In this document: one piece after another, positions 1 through 15,780 of the stretch
Layout of the letters: the number at the start of each line of letters is the position of its first letter
How positions within the stretch are numbered: the stretch's first letter is position 1
Assembly: GCA_002104895.1 (NCBI GenBank)
Contig: MCFG01000324.1
Location: forward strand, 10,001 to 74,000
Length of the DNA stretch: 64,000 nt
Origin: Anaeromyces robustus
Taxonomy: Eukaryota; Neocallimastigomycota; Neocallimastigomycetes; Neocallimastigales; Neocallimastigaceae
Direction of reading: 5' to 3'
Translations under genes and position numbers: made by a program
Notes under the pieces: model-generated
Told to the model about the DNA's origin: nothing
What the model saw: only the letters and a program-made list of their open reading frames with translations
The model's database searches: none

Positions 1-69
1 ATAGTATAGTATAAATTTATATAAAATATATAACTATTTTTTTTTTTTTTTTTTTGTAATAAATTAAAG

Positions 70-1516
70 ATTTTCTAGATGAAAATAATTTAGCTGAACA
101 TAGTAATAATTATAATTATTCAGTAATAGAAAATATTATTACAAGAAATTCATCCATTAATTATCATTTTAAAATGACTCCAAGTATATTTAATGATTTT
201 ATAGCTTTTAATGATTGTGTTCATTTTAAAGAAAAATTTACTTTTAATGAAATGCCTATTATTGGATCAGAATTAATTAATTATGTTATCATAAATCACT
301 ATTATAAATATTTCCATCCAATAATTCCTGTAGTAAATTATAATTCATTTGCAATTCATGCCAAAAATGGATCACTTTCTAAATATTTACTTTTCGCAAT
401 GTATGGAATGGCGTATCTTTATCAACCCAATTCAAATATTTCCAAAGCATCAGAATACATTGAAAAGTCAAAATCTTTAATATTACAAAATTATAATACT
501 GTTAATGTACAGTTATTGCAAGCAATTTATTTAATTATGATTTATGGTAATTTTATTTTATTTTATTTTTTTTTTTTTTATTAATGTTGTTAGAGATAAT
601 AATATACTAATTTAATGTTACCTATTATAATAAATAATTTATAGAAAGTGGAAATAATCAATGTTGGGTTTTTTCAGCTCTTGGTGTTAAATTAATTGAA
701 AACTATTCATTATATTATATGAATGTTAAAAAGAATAAATATGTATTAAAAGAAGATATTGAAGATATGAAATTTACATCATTTATTGTATTAGGTCATG
801 ATTCGTGGTTAAGATTAGCTTATAAAGAACAAGTAGACAATGAAGTATTAATAGATTTTTTAAAGGAACGTTCTAATATTCTAATGAGTTTAACATCAAA
901 AGTTCTTACGATTAATTATGCCTATTATGTTTTATGTGTTGCAACATTCTTATTAGAAGTTACACATATAGCATTAAAAATTAGAACTAATGATTTTACT
1001 ATTGAAGATATTGATTGTATAAATATTGATATATTAAAATCTCAACACTATTTTTTGAAAAATATAACTGAAGTTCCATTAATTCGATTTAATGATATTT
1101 CTGAAGATTTTTCCTATTATTTTGAGTTATTTAATGAATCTAATGAAAAACGCAAAAAAAGAAGTTCATCTAAACATATCACAACAGAACGTATTCTTTT
1201 TGTAAATGATGATATGAATACAGATAAACCATCTAAAATAATGAATACAGATAATGATAATGATAATCTTTATGATAATAATAATAATAATAATGATGAT
1301 GATGATGATGATGATAATAATAATAATGATAATAATAATAATAATAATAATCAGAATAATAATTATAATAATAACAGTAACAATAACAATAACAATAACA
1401 ATAATAATAATAACATAAACTATCAAAATAATTATGATAATAATAACTCAATAGAAAATAAATACTTTAATAATTCTACATTTTTATCAATAGTGAATAA
1501 TAATAATAACTCTTTC

Positions 1517-1592
<76 letters not shown>

Positions 1593-2425
1593 GTATTAGT
1601 AATAGTAACAGTAACAGTAATAGTTATAGTAATAGTAATAGCAATAGTAATAGTAACAATAATAGTAATAGTAATAATAAAGCGAAAAATAAAATAAAAA
1701 ACAAAACAAAAAATAAAATTAAATATAATACAAATGATAATAAGTATTTAATGATCATTAACAAAATATCGAAAGATGAAAATTTCTTTGATGATATTGT
1801 TCAATTTTTATCTGAAGATAGTTTAGAAGTTGATGAAGATAATAGATCTAGTTTTGATTTATTTAAATCATTATTACAATTATCTAAAGATTTTAATGAA
1901 CAAAGAAGGTTGCTTGATTTCTTTTTGATAACAATTGCTGAAAGAGTATATATTAATAGAGTATTTATTACGGAAGTTCTTAATAATCCTGAAAAGATGA
2001 AAATGTATCCTATAGCTAAATCTGTTGCTATTGCTTCAAAAAGTGCGGACGATTGTACTATTCAGGTAATGCTTTTAACAAGCATTGCTAAAAAAACAAA
2101 TAATTATCCATTACGATTTACTCATGGTAAAGCATGGGTTTTTTATCAATGTTGTGTCATGTATATTTTACGTTATCTAGCGACTCAAGAAAATAAATAT
2201 ATTAAAACAAGTGAAAAATCAAATCCTTACTATTCTTTATTCCATACTTTTCCATTAGAAACACTCGCTCCATGCTATTTATATTTAGATTTATTAAAGG
2301 ATATGAATAGATATTATGCTAATGTTCAAATTTATGTAAGAGAAGTCAAATTATTAATTTATGAAACTAAGAAAGCTGTTAGAGATAAAACCTTCCAAGT
2401 TAAAATTCGTGATATTTTCCAATAA
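70..2425 (+). CDS. Fungal Zn2Cys6-type transcription factor, 5'-truncated by window edge
   Basis: Exons 70-546 and 645-2425, joined across a 98-nt intron (donor G|GTAATT, acceptor TTATAG) in matching phase; an in-phase alternative acceptor would start the first exon at 79. The protein lacks its N-terminus, so the expected Zn2Cys6 DNA-binding motif lies outside the window. The region at about 255-1130 resembles the fungal-specific transcription factor domain (PF04082): HYYKYFHPIIPVV, then after the junction GNNQCWVFSALGVKLIENYS, matching the usual 'W...G.A.r.a..lgLh' stretch. A low-complexity Asn/Asp/Ser insert occupies about 1225-1740, after which an ordered, mostly helical C-terminal region runs to the stop. 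Such proteins are nuclear regulators of metabolic genes; target unknown. The Asn tract is AAT with a block of AAC/AGT codons, so it has grown as a trinucleotide repeat. Confidence 0.75.
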
Positions 2426-2546
2426 AAATAATTAAGAATAAATAATTAAGAATAAATAATAAATAATAAATAATAAATAATAAATAATAAATAATAACAA
2501 TTATATATATATTTTTATATCAATTATATATTAATTAAATATTATA

Positions 2547-2577
<31 letters not shown>

Positions 2578-3084
2578 TAATATAAAAAATAAAAAAAAAA
2601 AAGTATTTTATTTTATTTGTACTTTTTTATTTATTTCTTTTTTAAAAGCACTATAAATATTCAAAAAAAAAAAAAAAAAAAAATTTTTTATAAATACTAT
2701 ATATATTTCATATCCCTTCATTTTTCATTTTTTCACTTTTTTTTTATGTTTTTAAACTCTTTAAATATAGAAATGATATATATATATATATATATATAGA
2801 TAAGTTTATGTAAAAAAAAAAAAAAAAAAAAATTATTTAATTAAATATTTATAATTCATATTATATCCTTCAATGACTTCCATAAATTTTTCAATACTTA
2901 TTTAAACTTAAATAATAATTTAAGTCTAAATAAGTATTATAAAAATTTAAAATATATATTAATATATATATTATATTATATATAGATTTGTGTAAAAATA
3001 AAATAATTATAAAAAAGAAAAAAAAATTTTTTTTTTCTCTTTCAGTTTTTATATTATATTAATATATTAATATATCCTTTTTTT

Positions 3085-3116
<32 letters not shown>

Positions 3117-3335
3117 AAAAAAAAAAAAAAAAAGTAAAAATAAAGATTGAACTGATAACCATTTTATTTTATAATTTAAATATTATAGACTAAAAACATC
3201 TTATTTAATTAATAATTATATTATTATTAATAATATAATTAGTAATTTATCATTTTTTATAATTTTGTTTTAATTTTTCATTTACCATTTTTTAATATTT
3301 TTTGTTCCATGCTCAATTTAAATTAGTTTAATAAT

Positions 3336-3377
<42 letters not shown>

Positions 3378-3751
3378 TAATTTTATTTTCAACTATATAT
3401 ACTGAATTATAGAATTTCATTCAGTTATATATGTATATTTTTTTAATATTTAATAATTATTAACTTAAATGTAATTATTATTATTATTGTTATTATTTAA
3501 TCCTTTATAATTTATCAATTATATGATACTATAATAGATAATGAAAATAATATTTATATATACAAATATAATAGATGAATAATAAAAAAAAAAAAAGGAT
3601 TAAGAAATATATAAAAAAATTATAATAGAATACTTTATTAACTATTTATGTAAAATGAAAAAAATTAATTGATATTAAAAAAAAAACTATGAAATAAAAA
3701 AGTATAAATATATAAAAATAAAAAAAATTGGTATTATATATAATATATAAT
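2426..3751. other. Convergent AT-rich intergenic region
   Basis: No coding sequence seen. It lies between the 3' ends of the transcription factor (+) and the phosphatase-like gene (-). It holds (AATA)n at 2450-2500, (ATT)n near 2550-2575, several poly-A/poly-T runs (long T run at about 3339-3373) and a strong hairpin at 2893-2938 listed separately. Confidence 0.6.
2893..2938. repeat. Inverted repeat (21-bp arms, 4-nt loop)
   Basis: Left arm 2893-2913 and right arm 2918-2938 are reverse complements except for one base (TTTAAACT versus AGTCTAAA). Outside the core the match continues imperfectly through AAATTTTT/AAAAATTT. The arms contain ACTTA/TAAGT steps rather than simple ATAT, so this is more than chance AT palindromy. 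Could be a MITE remnant or a transcript 3'-end hairpin. Confidence 0.6.
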
Positions 3752-7455
<3,704 letters not shown>

Positions 7456-7969
7456 GGTGAAGATATTAAGTTTTTTATATGTTGTATTTCACAGTTAAAT
7501 ATATATTTAAGATTATTTAAATATCATTACTATTAATTAAAATGTAAGTATATGAATAAATATTAAATGAAATATTGTTATTGTTATTATATATATATAT
7601 AATAACAATAACTATAATGTTTTTACGTATGTATAAAAATAATTATTTTATTTTTGATATTTAATTTATAATAATTATTCTGTAACAGTTATAATAAATT
7701 TTCATCCATTTAAACTAACATTAATAAATTTATAAATAAATTAAATAGCAATAATAAATTAATTACAAATTAAATAATTTTTTTTTTTATAATAATTAAT
7801 TTAATATTAATCATACATGTGAAATATAGATTTCACAAAATAATACACAATACATGAAATGAAAAATAATAAAAGTAATAAAAGATACAAATGAAAATAA
7901 TAAAATTTATTATAGATATTAATCAAATAAAAAATATTAAATAGACAAAAAGGAAAGAAATTAAACTTC
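7456..7969. other. 5' flank of the FCP1-like gene
   Basis: AT-rich with no ORF. Contains alternating AT tracts near 7590-7605 and a 7-bp palindrome (GTGAAAT/ATTTCAC) near 7820-7837. Presumed promoter and 5' UTR of the minus-strand gene starting at 7455; no specific element recognised. Confidence 0.5.
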
Positions 7970-8710
7970 TAACCTCTCCCATTCAATGAATGAAATACCA
8001 TTCAAACCAGTATCAATATAAATTCCATGCCTTATCTATTAGATTTCGACGCTCTTGAAGCTACTCGGAGTGTTCTTGTTGTTATTATATCAATTGAAAA
8101 GAATCCGAAAAGATATATTTACAATTGGTATAATACCAGTAAGAAAATGCGTCAAACCCACAATAATCGGAACAGGAAACTTTGATGAACCTTTGATAAG
8201 TAGTTTATACCGTTGTCTTCGTTCCACATCAATATTTTAATTTTTCAAATACGTAACGCCCATTAAGGAAAGCGTTAAAGATCAAGTAATATAATATTAT
8301 TTTCATAATCTTCGTCCGAGTCCATAGAAAGTTTCAATAATTAAAGCAAACATCCAGAATAAGAATTCTTTTATGGTTTTATTCTTATTAGAACCTAAAA
8401 GGGAAGAGTAATAGTTTAAAATACCTATAATATGGGAAAAAAAGAATTTTTATTTTGAGAACCAAAGGAATGTTACGATTAAGGAAAAAATGAGAGAATG
8501 AATTTATAGTAAGGTTAAATTTCGAGTTAAGGTTAGAAATAATAGGTTTAAGGGAAAGAAGAATCGGCAAAAAAAGATACCAAGATATTTATAGCAAGAA
8601 GTTTTAGAAATTCTATAAATACCTAGAAAAAATGTCGGGTCAGAATAAATAAGAGGAGGAGAGAAATTAAGTGGTTTAACAACTATTGAATGCCATTTCA
8701 TATAATTGAT
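7970..8710 (-). mobile_element. Decayed LINE-type (non-LTR) retrotransposon, reverse transcriptase 3' portion
   Basis: A patch with visibly higher G+C than its surroundings. On the minus strand an open frame from 8701 reads VVKPLNFSPP, then SDPTFFLGIYRISKT and CYKYLGI, typical of the region after the catalytic core of LINE-like reverse transcriptases (NKC..VVKP...YLGI). Coding-like sequence continues in another frame at about 8550-8400: SLKPIISNLNSKFNLTINSF and FLNRNIPLVLKIKIL, then YYSSLLGSNKNKT in a further frame. Beyond about 8330 the match is weak and stops are frequent, to about 7970. At least two frameshifts and several stops show it is dead. The catalytic YADD part and the 5' half are absent, as expected for a 5'-truncated copy. 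Recognition is from remembered family patterns, not a search. Confidence 0.65.
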
Positions 8711-9456
8711 TTAATTAAAACAAAAAAATATGACTTTCATGATTTATTATATTTTATGTGTAAAAAGTATATTTTTTATATATACTATAAAATTTATTAA
8801 TTTTATGTTTAGTTTTACATAATATATTTATTTTATATATATATATATTAATATTTAAATTTTCATTATATATATATTTTATGTTTAGTAGTAAAAATTT
8901 TATTATTATACAATGATGATGAATTAAAAAATATTTTATAGTTTAGTATAATAAATTTAATATTACATTACATTACAATAAAATAATATTATTTATTATA
9001 TTATTATAATATTATTAAGAATGATATTTTTTTTTTAAAAAAAAAAATTATATATATTTTAAAAAATTATTTACATTTAAATATATATAATTATATATAT
9101 TTTTATTAAACTTATGAATTATGATATAATCTATTATATATTATTTATATTTCAAATAAATTTAATTTCAGAATTTATTTTTTACAGTTTTATAATTTTT
9201 AACAAATATCTAATAAAAAGGGAAAGAAATAAAAAATAAAGAGAGTACCCAAATATACTAATTATAATATTATTAGTATATATATTTATAGTTGGATAGA
9301 ATCCGTAGTTATAATAGTATTAATAAATAAATGACTGAATAGTATCCATAGTTTTAATAATTTCTTTCTTTTTATATTTTATTATTATTTATTATTGTTA
9401 AGATTATTATTATTATTATTAATATCATAAAAAAATTAAGCATGAAGATAATATAT
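8711..9456. other. AT-rich intergenic region 3' of the ING gene
   Basis: No gene seen. Near 9295-9355 two diverged copies of a short sequence (GAATCCGTAGTTATAATA and GTATCCATAGTTTTAATA) sit about 45 bp apart, otherwise alternating A/T tracts. Confidence 0.45.
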
Positions 9457-10343
9457 TTATTTATCTTTATGCTTATTTTTTTCTTTTTTAATTTCTTTTT
9501 CTTTTACTTTACTGTCTTTATCTTTAACTTTCGAATCTTTATCTTTTATTTTATTATCTTTATCTTTATCTTTATCTTTATCTTTTATTTTATTATCCTT
9601 ATCTTTTTCTTTATCCTTTATTTTATTATCTTTATCCTTTTCTTTATCCTTCAATTTATTATCTTTTTCATTCTCTTTCTCTTTCTCCTTCTCTTTTTCC
9701 TTCTCTTTTTCCTTTTCCTTCTTTCGTTTTTGTTCTTCCATACAATCAGGACAATACCATACACCTTTTGGTGGTTCATTTAAACCAACACATTCATAAT
9801 GAAACCATTCATTTGGACAATTCTAATATATAAATTTAATTTTTTTTTTTTAAAAAAAAAATAATTTAATGCTATTATTAAGGCTATTATTATAAAGATT
9901 ATTAATATTCAGTATTAATTACGAGTTTAATATATTTACCTCACCATCTTAAAAGAAATAAATCAAAATAAAAAATTAAAAGCATATAAATTTTATATGA
10001 CGTAAACATACATTACAAAAATAATTAAAAAAAAAAAATTCATATTTTTTATAAATTAAATTTTTCAGTATGCATTATGAAAAAAAAAAAAAATATTAAA
10101 AAAAAAAAAGTTTGTTTTTCAATAAATATATTAATATTAATTAAACATACCACAAGCAATCATTTCACCATAAGATACTTGTTGACAAAAACAATATAGC
10201 TGTTCATCATTCTCATGACCTACTGTTGCTACTGCCGCAGTATTATTAGCATTATCTTTAACACTTTTTGTATCAGGGGCATTCCTTTTATCATTTTTTT
10301 TTTAATATTTTGATAAAAAAATTTTTTTAATAATTTAATTTTT

Positions 10344-10383
<40 letters not shown>

Positions 10384-11066
10384 CTTACTTCCTAGAAAAG
10401 GTTTTATGTCTTTTAACAGGATTTTTTGTTGATGACACTGCTTTCCTTTCTACAAATAATATATATATAATATTTTTTATTTAATAATATTATTTAAAAT
10501 TATATCAAACTATTTATAATTAATTAGCATTATTAATTACTAACTTTTAACTGCTGGTGAATGCGAAGGTTGAGGTTGTTCAACTAAAACAAATAATTAA
10601 TAATAGAATATTAAAATAGAAATTATTATATGAAAGTATTATATATATATAGAAAAAAAAATTTTTTTTTAATTTATAATATTAATCTAATATATTATAA
10701 TCCATTAGAAATGTTTATAACAAAAAAAAGAAAAAAGTACAAATCATTTTTTTAAAAAAAAATTTAAAATTTTGAAAAAAAAAATTAAAGTTTTAAAATA
10801 ATATATATACAAATATATATTTGTTTAATATTAAAGATGCTGATTTAATACAATTAATAAAAATATATATATATATTAAAAAAAAAAAAATTTTTTTCAA
10901 CTACTTATTGTAATGATACCTTTTTGAACAGACTCTTTTTTCTTTTGTTGATTAGTATTCGTTATAAGTCTTGATAAATCATTTTCAAGTCTTTTTATAT
11001 GTAAATCAATCTTTATATTTTTACAGAAAATGAAACAGAAATAGTAAATATTAAAAGAAAAATATA

Positions 11067-11113
<47 letters not shown>

Positions 11114-12049
11114 TCTTTTTTCAAATATGTTTTTAAAAAATTTTATCATATAACTTTTATATATAAATGTTGCTTTTATTGTTTTATTATTTGATTTTGA
11201 AAATTTAATTATTACCACATCTTTTAATCTTTCAGCTAAAAATATTTTATCATCAGCAATAGATTTTGCTCTATTAAAAGTATTTTGAACCTTTTCATTT
11301 GCTTTTTTTTCCATTTCTGCTATATCTTTAATACGCTTTTTAACTTTAAATATCTTTTTATGTGCTGTTTCATCTTGAGTTAACTGTTTCCTTACATCTT
11401 TTATTTATGATGTTTTCAATACATATAAATACGTAATAATTAAAATATAAATATTCATTTTCATTTAATAAATTTTAACATGTTCATTTTACATTATTTG
11501 ATTTTATATATATATTGTAATAATAATAATAATAATAATAATATTATAAAATTTTTTAATTTCGTTTTTTAGTATTATATAATAGATATAAATATTAATA
11601 ATAAATTTCCATTTTAAAAACTTTAAATACATATATAATATATACCTATTAATTCAATATCTTTTTCCTTTATTTCTGATAATTTCTGTTGTAATTCGGA
11701 AGGTAAATTATCTATACCTATTATTTTTTATATTAATTTATTTTATTTATAATTATTATTTATATATCATTTCATTTATTGTATTAAATTACTTCATTAA
11801 TATATTTAATAAAAAATAAAAAATAAAAATAAGCCCACTGAAAATTCAATATAATATTCTTAAATTTTTATACAAATGAATTTATAAATTTATATACATT
11901 TTTAATAAACTATGCTATATAATAAAAAAAAAGTTATATATATATTATTAAATATAAACAAATAAAAAAAAAAAAACGCTAAAAAATAAAAAGAAAAAAT
12001 AAAGCATACTTGCTAAGTAATCTTCTAAATAAGTAGTTAATTCTTGCAT
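9457..12049 (-). CDS. ING-family (inhibitor of growth) PHD-finger chromatin protein
   Basis: Complement of nine exons: 12010-12049, 11646-11717, 11216-11397, 10920-11010, 10545-10583, 10389-10449, 10151-10284, 9940-9947 and 9457-9822; all junction phases agree and the sum is 993 nt (330 aa). The N-terminal ING helical domain (about 1-115) opens [20 protein letters not shown] and ends [13 protein letters not shown] basic linker ([13 protein letters not shown]) follows. A C4HC3 PHD finger covers 192-236, with ligands C193, C195, C206, C211, H217, C220, C233 and C236 all present, plus the [12 protein letters not shown] and [16 protein letters not shown] signatures. The tail is a Lys/Asp/Glu repeat. 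ING proteins are subunits of histone acetyltransferase or deacetylase complexes and read H3K4 methylation (yeast Yng1, Yng2, Pho23); which one this equals cannot be told. The 8-nt exon is essential to the PHD finger. Confidence 0.9.
9940..9947 (-). other. 8-nt microexon of the ING gene
   Basis: Reads ATGGTGAG on the minus strand, bounded by CTTTTAAG upstream and GTAAATAT downstream. It joins ...GCTTGTG to AATTGTCC... so that the protein reads ACDGENCP, restoring the residues between the third and fourth zinc ligands of the PHD finger. Skipping it would shift the frame and delete the invariant Asp. Confidence 0.85.
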
Positions 12050-12132
12050 ATTGGTATAAATGGTATATTATTTTTTTTTTCACTATATGTATTGTTTTAA
12101 TAATTCTAAATTTATTTAAGTTTACTTTTATA

Positions 12133-12183
<51 letters not shown>

Positions 12184-12663
12184 TAAATTAAATTAAATTA
12201 TTAAATTCTTATATTTACAAGAAATTAGAATAGTAACAAAGAAATACAAATAATTTATTTGGTTTAAAAAAGCAAACAAAATTATTTTTATGTTATTTTT
12301 ATCTTATTCATATATATGTATATGTATATTGTTTTAAAGAATTAGACAAAAGAAGAAAAATATCTTTGATATATTATTTGTCAACCCAAATTTTAATTTC
12401 AATTTTGAAATAATTAAATCTTTTTTGTTTTTACTTAAATATCATAATTAATATATTTTTGTGTTTAGATAAATAAAGATAAAATAATAAAAAATATATA
12501 TTATTTGCACTCGTATTATCAATATTATATATATTTATTCTTCATAACTAAAAATATCCACATTTATGACCTCTTTTTATGAGTATTTAAAATTTATACA
12601 CATATATATATATAAAATAATTATTATATATATATATATTAAGTTAATATAATTACAATACAG

Positions 12664-12746
12664 TATATATTTAAAAAGACTGTTTTTAAAATGAAAATGA
12701 AAACAAAACAATATATATTTAAAAAGACTGTTATTTAAATGAAAAT
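12664..12746. repeat. 35-bp direct repeat, two copies
   Basis: Copies at 12664-12698 and 12712-12746, sharing TATATATTTAAAAAGACTG and a following ATGAAAAT with two substitutions between; period 48 bp. Confidence 0.7.
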
Positions 12747-13266
12747 AAAAATAAAAAAAAAAGTATTATTCATAAATTATTATAGTAATAATAAAATTTC
12801 AATTATATATAACACTTAACAAAAATATTTATTATAAATAATACATATAAAAATATTATTAATAATATTTAACAATTTAATGAAAAAAATAATTTTTAAT
12901 ACTATTACTAATATTCAATTTATATAAAAATATATGATATATATATTTAATAAATACAAAAAAAAATATAGTTAATTGCTTACTATTACAAACAATTTTT
13001 TTTTTATTCTAATTCAATTTTAAATATATTTCCTTTTTCTTCTTTTCTTCTTTTTTTAAATATATATTTTTTAAAAGCAATTAAAATTATTTCAAATATA
13101 AAAAATGATAAAGATATAAAAAAAGGACTGACTGGGTTCACTTTTTATTATTTAATTAATTATTTTTAATATAATCTTTATGTATATTAAATTTTCCTCT
13201 TTAATATGATTATTATTGTTTTATAAATGAAAATTTTTATTTAAAATTTTAAAAAAAAAAGAGAAA

Positions 13267-13587
13267 AAAATTATTTATTTATTTATTTATTCATTCATTC
13301 ATTTATTATTTATTTATTTATTTATTTATTTACTTATATATTATTTATTCATTTATTTATTATTTTTTTATTCATTCATTTATTATTTATTCATTCATTC
13401 ATTTATTATTTACTTATTTATTTACTTATTTATTATTTATTCATTCATTCATTTATTATTTACTTATTTATTTACTTATTTATTATTTATTCATTTATTT
13501 ATTTATTATTTATTCATTTAATTATTTATTCATTTATTCATTCATTTATTATTTATTCATTCATTCATTTATTTATTTATTTATTTT
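13267..13587. repeat. Degenerate TTTA/TTCA/TTAC tetranucleotide array
   Basis: About 320 bp of mixed ATTT, ATTC and ACTT tetranucleotides, with a higher-order unit of roughly 55-60 bp (ATTATTTATTCATTCATTCA followed by TTTACTTATTTATT blocks) repeated at least twice around 13380-13500. A similar short array lies at 27785-27870. Confidence 0.75.
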
Positions 13588-14747
13588 AAATTTTAAATAT
13601 ATAATTAAAAAATTAATTTTACAATAAAAATTAATTTAATTATTTTTAATAAATTGTGAATAATTTTAAAACATCTTAATAAAATGAATAACTTAATTTT
13701 TTATTTTCTGATCTTTTTTCGTATTTTCTTATTATTTACATATATCAATACAAAAAACATTAATTTTTATTATCTCATTACTTATTATTCATTATTTATT
13801 ATTCATTATTATTATTTATTATTATTATATTTTATTTTTAATTACTTTAATAATAAAAAATAAAAATATCTACATATATTTATTTTCAAATAAATATTAA
13901 TAAATATTTTAAAAAAAAAAAAAAAATTTTAAATATAATATTAAAATTTTAAACTTTAATTAAAAATATAAAAGAAATACATTTTTTTTTTAATTGTTAT
14001 ATAGTAATTAAAAAAAGACTAAAAATAATAAATATCATATAATGTAATGTAATGTAATATATTATTAATGTTATAATAATTATATATTAATATTTAAAGA
14101 ATATAAAATATATATAATTTATATAAAAATTAAAATTAACATAAAAAAATTAATTTCTTTAAAAAAATTTAAAATTTACATAAAAAAAAAAAAAAAATTA
14201 AATAAAATAAAAAATGAAAGAAAAAAAGAAGAAAAGAAATTGATATTATAAATGCTTAACTTTAATATAATCCTATTAAAAAATTATTTTTTCTTTTTCT
14301 TTGGTTTTATAGTTCGTAATTAAAATAAATGAAATTAATGCATTATTTTTTACTTTTTTTATTTTTTCTTTCCTTTATTTTTTTAAAGCAATGTAATGTA
14401 TAACTTTATTTATATTTTAAATAATTAAAATTATCCAAAATTGTTTAAACTAGCTTATATATTCTTTTTTTTATATAAATATTTTTTTTAAATGACTTAA
14501 AAAATAAATAATAACAAATCATAAATAACATTTATAATACTGCTAATATTGTTAAAAAATTTTCTAAAAAATAATTTTGAATTAAGTTATTTATAAAAAT
14601 TGTAGTAACATTATGTTTAATTATTATTTTTGATTATTTATAATTTAGTTATAATTATTATATATTGTCCAATTTATATATGTAGATCATGTATATATTA
14701 TCAATATGAAGTAAAATATTAAACTTTAATATAAAAAAAATATAAAT

Positions 14748-14778
<31 letters not shown>

Positions 14779-15367
14779 TTTATAGAAATTTTAAAAAAAA
14801 AAATTACATACTATATTAAATATAAAACATTCTTATAAAGAATAAAAATATGTAACATTATCAGATCTTTTTTCTTTTTTTTTAATGGATAAAAGATTTA
14901 TTCAAAAAACTTTAAATTTATATAATATATTTTTTTACAATATATTAAAAAATTAGCATTATTAATAATTTCATAATCAAAAAACTTTAATTTTTTTTTT
15001 TAGTTTAATTAAAAAAAAAAAAAAAAAGAAGATTATAATCTCACGATCAACATTTAAGATTAAAGAAGTTACGCCATTTCAGTTTATCTTTTTTTTATTT
15101 ATTTATGTTTATTATAATAAATATATATAGCTGCATATATTATTTATATTATAATATTAATAATAATAAAAAAAAAAAAAAAAAGACAAATATAAAATTA
15201 AAAATAATAGTATCAATAAATTTTAATTTTTAAAAGTTATGCCACATCCACCTTTTCTTTTCACTTTTAATGAAATTTTCATTATGTTTAATAATTAATA
15301 AAAGTATATTATATAAATTAATTATTTAATAAAAATAATAATAAAAATAAAAAAATAAAAAAAAATA

Positions 15368-15780
15368 TCATTCAAATAGCATATTGAAAAGCATAAATAA
15401 ATAGATATACTTTTTAATTAATAATAAACTTTTTTTTTTTTTAAAGCACACAATTTGTACATCATCTTTATTGAGTTTATGTATTAATGTACATAAATCA
15501 TAAAAAAAAAAAAAAAAAAAAAAAAAAACACAAAATAAAAAAAATGATACTAATAAGAAAAACCAGATAAACATTATAGATAATAATGAATAATATTGGA
15601 AGAGTATAAAGTAGTATAGTAATACATAAAAATAATAAAAGAAATATGAATTTGGTACCTGTTAACAATAGTTTTTTTTTTTTTTTATTTCTTAAAGTAT
15701 CGACATTACAAATACTACTGTTTCCATTATTAGAACTACTTTTATAATCCTTAACAATATTATTAATTCTATTATCTACA
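15368..15780 (-). pseudogene. Unassigned membrane-protein-like coding fragment
   Basis: On the minus strand, after a possible acceptor (TTCTAG at 15786-15781), an open frame of about 95 codons reads VDNRINNIVKDYKSSSNNGN, then a Lys run, then a strongly hydrophobic stretch starting LLLTGTKFIFLLLF and continuing for about 40 residues. It runs into a T homopolymer of about 27 (15502-15528) and stops just after. In a different frame the sequence past the homopolymer continues sensibly (DLCTLIHKLNKDDVQIVC, down to a stop at 15368), so the two halves are separated by a frameshift in the homopolymer. That shift may be real decay or an assembly length error. No family recognised. Confidence 0.3.

Larger units (their letters stand above)
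12050..15367. other. AT-rich intergenic region 5' of the ING gene
   Basis: No convincing coding sequence. Contains (ATT)n at about 12135-12182, a 35-bp direct repeat at 12664-12746, a degenerate TTTA/TTCA array at 13267-13587 and numerous homopolymer runs. A short open stretch on the minus strand at about 15226-15290 (MKISLKVKRKGGCG...) and a similar-looking one near 15045-15095 may be scraps of decayed sequence. Confidence 0.45.

Noticed and set aside
9442-9783. Phe/Ile-rich hydrophobic frame on the plus strand
   Set aside because: Antisense of the Lys/Asp/Glu repeat tail of the ING protein.
11705-11717. Second AG (11713-11712) as acceptor for ING exon 2
   Set aside because: In phase, but gives NNLPS; the upstream acceptor gives SIDNLPS, the conserved ING-domain sequence.
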